Assembly (NCBI RefSeq): GCF_003001695.1
Contig: NZ_PVYX01000001.1
Location: 1,984,001 to 2,048,000 of the forward strand
Reading direction: 5' to 3'
Source: Flagellimonas meridianipacifica
Lineage (GTDB): Bacteria > Bacteroidota > Bacteroidia > Flavobacteriales > Flavobacteriaceae
DNA length: 64,000 nucleotides
The translations under genes were made by a program, and so were the position numbers. The notes under the pieces were generated by a model. It did no database searches and had not been told where the DNA came from. It saw only the letters and a list, made by a program, of their open reading frames with translations. Below, one piece after another: positions 60,774 through 64,000 of this stretch; position 1 is the first letter of the stretch, and the number at the start of each line of letters is the position of its first letter.

Positions 60774-62440
60774 AAAAGATTAACGTAATACTATTTGCTT
60801 TATTCTGTTCACAGATATCAGCTCAAACTAAAAAAAGTCCAACTGCACAAGATTGGCAAAAGGACCTTAGGTTTTTACAAAAAACAGTGCATGAAGATTA
60901 CCCCTTTTTATTTGTGAAAACTACAGAGGAAACTTTCAATGCCGAAGTTGAAAAATTGTACAACCGTATTCCTTCTTTAGAAAATCATGAAATTATAGTT
61001 GGGCTATCTCGAATTATCGCATTGTTTAAATATGGCCATATGGCTGTGGGATATAATTTGGAACCCTTCAAGTTTCACTTTCTGCCACTAAACCTCTACC
61101 AATTTTCAGATGGTATTTATGTGCAAGGGGTTCACAAGGATTACAAAGATGCCTTAGGAGCTAGAGTTTTAGAAATCAATGGTCTAAACATTAAAGAGGC
61201 CCTGGAAAAAATTTACCCGGTGGTAAGTGCGGAGAACTTTCAATTTTTTAAAGCGAGAGGGATAAATATGTTGGGAGTTATGGAAGTCATCCATGCACAG
61301 GGAATTACGGACAAGCTTCGGAATTCTGTTGAGTTTACCTTGGAAAAAGACGGAAAAACGTTTAAGCGTGAGTTCAAATCATTACCAGCGGGTGAAGTGG
61401 TCCCTTCAAGATATGGTTATATATTACAAGACGAAAATTGGTTGGATGCAAGAGATCAAAATACAACTCCTTTGTATTTAGATCAACTGGATAAGCTGTA
61501 TTTTTTGGAATACTTGCCTAAAGAAAAAGCGGTATTCGTTAGACTCAGCCAAATTGAAGACGATCCGAATGAGCGTATGGAGTCTTTTTACTCGCGCTTA
61601 TTTGATTTTATAGAAAAGGAAGAAGTTGAAAAGTTAATTATTGATGTAAGACTAAATGGAGGAGGCAACAACTTCAAGAATAGGTCTCTTGTTACAAAAA
61701 TCATTGAGAACAAGAAGATAAATACGGTTGGAAGTCTTTTTGTTATTATTGGTAGAAGAACTTTTTCAGCATGTCAAAATTTGGTCAATGAGTTGCACAA
61801 CTATACCAATACCATTTTTTTAGGCGAGCCGACATCCGAAAACATTAATTTTTATGGCGATAGCCGACCAGTAATTTTACCTAACAGCCTGCTACCAGTT
61901 TCTTTATCGTTTGCCTGGTGGCAAGATAAACCTGCATGGCAAAACGAGGAATGGTTAGCGCCGGCTATTCCAGTTGACATAAGTTTTGAAGAGTACTCAA
62001 CCAACAAGGATCCTGTACTTAATGCTGCTCTGGCTTTTTCTGATAGGGACTTTAAACCCAACCCCATGCGGTTCATTACAGATTTATTCGTAAGGGGTGA
62101 TATAGAACAATTGGATAAAGAGGTACCCAAAATGGTGAAAGACCCGAGATACGATTTTTTTGATTTTGAAACTGAAATTAGTAAAGCAGGGACGCATTTG
62201 GTAGGTAGTGGCAGAATGCCCGCAATTCAGGCAGGGATAGGTGTTTTTTCTTTTGTTACCCGATTATTCCCAAATTCTGCAAATGCATGGAAAAACTTGG
62301 CAGAAGCCTATTTGAAGGCAGGAGATAAAGAAAAGGCTAAGGATTTACTCCAAAAGAGTATAGTTCTGGATACAAACGGGAAATTTGGTGAAAAAGCTAA
62401 AACTTTATTAAGGGAGATAGAGAATTCTTCTAAAAATTAA
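60770..62440 (+). CDS. S41-like periplasmic protease with C-terminal TPR
   Basis: 556 residues, signal peptide (MKKINVILFALFCSQISAQ). S41 (C-terminal-processing-protease-like) core at ~235-390: LIIDVRLNGGGNNFKNRSLVTKII and VIIGRRTFSACQNLVNELHNYTNTIFLGEPTS; the Ser in TFSACQN takes the nucleophile place and GGGNN is conserved. There is no PDZ domain I can see; the N-terminal ~200 residues (HEDYPFLFVKTTEETFNAEVEKLY) are a helical cap typical of Bacteroidota S41. The C-terminus (~490-550) reads like one TPR pair. Translationally coupled to the M20 gene. Confidence 0.85.
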   Translation: MKKINVILFALFCSQISAQTKKSPTAQDWQKDLRFLQKTVHEDYPFLFVKTTEETFNAEVEKLYNRIPSLENHEIIVGLSRIIALFKYGHMAVGYNLEPFKFHFLPLNLYQFSDGIYVQGVHKDYKDALGARVLEINGLNIKEALEKIYPVVSAENFQFFKARGINMLGVMEVIHAQGITDKLRNSVEFTLEKDGKTFKREFKSLPAGEVVPSRYGYILQDENWLDARDQNTTPLYLDQLDKLYFLEYLPKEKAVFVRLSQIEDDPNERMESFYSRLFDFIEKEEVEKLIIDVRLNGGGNNFKNRSLVTKIIENKKINTVGSLFVIIGRRTFSACQNLVNELHNYTNTIFLGEPTSENINFYGDSRPVILPNSLLPVSLSFAWWQDKPAWQNEEWLAPAIPVDISFEEYSTNKDPVLNAALAFSDRDFKPNPMRFITDLFVRGDIEQLDKEVPKMVKDPRYDFFDFETEISKAGTHLVGSGRMPAIQAGIGVFSFVTRLFPNSANAWKNLAEAYLKAGDKEKAKDLLQKSIVLDTNGKFGEKAKTLLREIENSSKN

Positions 62441-62538
62441 AATGCGTTTCAATGGAGTAAACTAAATCCGAATTTATTCCGAATATTGTTAAAAATGGAT
62501 TCTAAAAACGAAATCACTTTTGACTTCAAAAAATTAGA

Positions 62539-63009
62539 ATGGAAATGATGAGATACGCCCATACAAATATTGTTAGTGCAGATTGGAAAAAACTTGTAGC
62601 CTTTTATGTAGAAGTATTTCAATGTCGTCTTATACCTCCAATCAGAAGGCAATCCGGTAAGTGGCTTGAGAAAGGAATGGGATTAAAAGATGCCCAGTTG
62701 GAGGGGGCACATCTATTACTTCCTGGACATGGAGAAAACGGACCCACCTTGGAGATTTATCAACACAGAACCATTGAAAATCAAAAAGCGATTTTGCCCA
62801 ACAAGAGAGGATTTGCTCATATTGCTTTTGAAGTAGATAATGTGCAAGAGGTTCTTGAAGACCTTATAAAATATGGAGGAAAGTCATTTGGGGAGATTAC
62901 CAAGAAAAAGGTTGATGACGTTGGCGAAATAACGTTTGTTTATGCCAGAGACCCCGAAGGAAATTTAATTGAATTACAGCACTGGAATACTCTATTACCT
63001 ATGAGTTAG
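62539..63009 (+). CDS. VOC-family (glyoxalase/dioxygenase-like) protein
   Basis: 156 residues, two beta-alpha-beta-beta-beta modules: MMRYAHTNIVSADWKKLVAFYVEVFQCRL opens the first (H at the metal position), GFAHIAFEVDNVQEVLEDLIKYGG and FVYARDPEGNLIELQHW close the second (H and E metal positions). The three putative ligand positions suggest metal binding. Exact reaction unknown; family includes glyoxalase I, epimerases and dioxygenases. MEMMRYAH gives two possible starts (62539, 62545). Separated by 98 bases from the S41 gene. Confidence 0.85.
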   Translation: MEMMRYAHTNIVSADWKKLVAFYVEVFQCRLIPPIRRQSGKWLEKGMGLKDAQLEGAHLLLPGHGENGPTLEIYQHRTIENQKAILPNKRGFAHIAFEVDNVQEVLEDLIKYGGKSFGEITKKKVDDVGEITFVYARDPEGNLIELQHWNTLLPMS

Positions 63010-63281
63010 ATAGAAATCACCCGAGATTTAAAAAAAGCAAGCAATAATCAGTGTTTCAATCAATGTGTGGAATTATGATTTGGCAGGTTTACTAGGGAAT
63101 TAGGTTAAACATAAAAACTCATTTTTGTTACCATATTAAGTTCAGTTTTTAAAGACGTATTGTTCTTTAGATCATGTTTATCTTCAAGCTTACCATTTAT
63201 TGTATACTCTGCTTGCTTTTAAATACTTAGGTCAGTCTTTTTGTAATTTTTTTTACATTTAATAGGAAAACTGACCATCAA
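63010..63281 (+). other. Intergenic region, 272 bases
   Basis: A/T-rich interval without an ORF, clear hairpin or exact TAnnTTTG box on the plus strand. TTTTTG at 63238-63243 and TACATTTA at 63254-63261 are promoter-like but only about 10 bases apart. I see nothing I can name. Confidence 0.6.
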
Positions 63282-64000
63282 ATGAACCGATACATCGCAG
63301 TGTGGCTGCTTTTTTTTGGTTTTACTTTTGTTACCCATGGCCAAAAAAAAGGAATAGATAGTCTAAAAACTGTTTTCGTAGATTCCGAACTACCTGACAC
63401 TCTCCGTTTTGAAGCTGGTTACAGCCTATTGCGTATGCAATTGCCTATAAATATGGATAGTGCACGCCGCACTGGAAAAGGAATACTTGCCTTGGCCAAA
63501 AAAAGCAAGGATAAGAATTGGGAGGCATTGGCCAATAAATGGATAGGGATTACACATGCTGAAAAAGGACAGTTTACAAAAGCCCACGAATACTTTTTTA
63601 CAAGTCATGAACTGTTGTTAGAACTGGATGATGAAAAGGCAATCGCAACTTCATTGGGCAATATTGGCACCGTGTTTTACGAAATGGGAGATTATCTCCA
63701 GGCCCAGGATTATCTTTTAAAGTCGCTAAAACTTTCTGAAAAAGTAAAAGATAGTGGGGCGATATCCAGAGCGTTGAACAATTTGGGAAATGTGCACAAT
63801 GATTTAAAAAACCCATCTGAAGCCTTGGATTACTATCATCGTAGTCTGGATATAAAAGAAAAACTGGGTCAAAGAAACCGCCTACCCGCAGCTTACAACA
63901 ACATTGGTCTGGTCTATTCACTAATGGGAGACTCCAAGTTGGCCATTCAAAATTTAGATAAAAGTGTGGCCATAAGTGAAGAACTTGGAGACAAACGTTC
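63282..64000 (+). CDS. Secreted tetratricopeptide-repeat protein (3' truncated by window end)
   Basis: 239 visible residues from ATG 63282; the frame is open to the window end, so the 3' part is missing. Signal peptide (MNRYIAVWLLFFGFTFVTHGQ), then TPR units: NKWIGITHAEKGQFTKAHEYF, ATSLGNIGTVFYEMGDYLQAQDYL, SRALNNLGNVHNDLKNPSEALDYY and AAYNNIGLVYSLMGDSKLAIQNL. In flavobacteria such N-termini precede a transmembrane helix and either a histidine kinase, a LuxR-type HTH or a cyclase output; which one cannot be seen here. Confidence 0.85.
   Translation, partial: MNRYIAVWLLFFGFTFVTHGQKKGIDSLKTVFVDSELPDTLRFEAGYSLLRMQLPINMDSARRTGKGILALAKKSKDKNWEALANKWIGITHAEKGQFTKAHEYFFTSHELLLELDDEKAIATSLGNIGTVFYEMGDYLQAQDYLLKSLKLSEKVKDSGAISRALNNLGNVHNDLKNPSEALDYYHRSLDIKEKLGQRNRLPAAYNNIGLVYSLMGDSKLAIQNLDKSVAISEELGDKR

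Noticed and set aside
1..64000. CRISPR arrays, insertion sequences, prophage or integrated elements
   Set aside because: No arrays of spaced repeats, transposase, integrase or phage genes seen; gene content and codon use appear uniform and mostly core.

Overview
The window is a contiguous piece of a Bacteroidota chromosome, almost certainly from a marine-type Flavobacteriaceae (Muricauda/Allomuricauda-like; the genus is inferred from general resemblance, not a search). Evidence: gliding genes gldA, gldB and gldC; -7 promoter boxes of the form TAnnTTTG; methionine synthase split into two genes; an AroG-chorismate mutase fusion in an aromatic operon; many TTG/GTG starts; few Shine-Dalgarno sequences; AT-rich coding; secreted proteins ending their signal peptides in xxxQ; and a division cluster without murF or ddl. 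It is mostly core genome. I see no insertion sequence, prophage, integrase or CRISPR array.

Layout. 1-5727: end of a ferredoxin-NADP reductase, then a SAM-I riboswitch controlling metH (two genes) and metF. 5747-8765: PagL-like lipid A deacylase, a GIN-domain lipoprotein and a serine hydrolase. 8760-10775: a compact locus of CPVC thioredoxin-like protein, lipoprotein, DUF2024 protein and a MarR regulator with a four-cysteine tail. Three near-identical palindromes (GTTAGGAATCC-type) lie at its promoters and start sites, and this is the best candidate for an undescribed regulatory system. 10817-14822: membrane LuxR-type regulator, TonB-type receptor, gldA. 15055-19111: aromatic amino acid operon (pheA, aminotransferase, tyrA, aroG-CM) preceded by a Phe/Tyr/Trp-rich leader peptide and terminator/antiterminator, i.e. 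a ribosome-mediated attenuator. 19222-26169: GIN-domain protein, secreted protein, rsgA, dtd, two DUF3857 transglutaminase-like proteins, MazG-like pyrophosphohydrolase. 26236-31293: aroA, queA, rlmN, DOMON protein, polyprenyl synthase. 31355-33864: ECF sigma factor with its probable own promoter, putative anti-sigma protein and outer-membrane protein. 33923-42013: small conserved genes, dnaG (zinc ligands lost), a response regulator with Asp-to-Glu at the phosphorylation site, nadE, gldB-gldC, engB, alpha/beta hydrolase. 42170-57737: the complete division/cell wall cluster mraZ-rsmH-ftsL-pbp-murE-mraY-murD-ftsW-murG-murC-ftsQ-ftsA-ftsZ, with MraZ operator repeats at the front and a strong terminator at the end. 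57765-64000: yqeY, tRNA-Arg(TCG), a LytTR membrane regulator with M20 and S41 peptidase genes, a VOC protein and the start of a TPR protein cut by the window end.

All functional calls come from reading protein motifs by eye. No database search was possible. Start codons were re-chosen where a signal peptide, family N-terminus or promoter position argued against the longest ORF.
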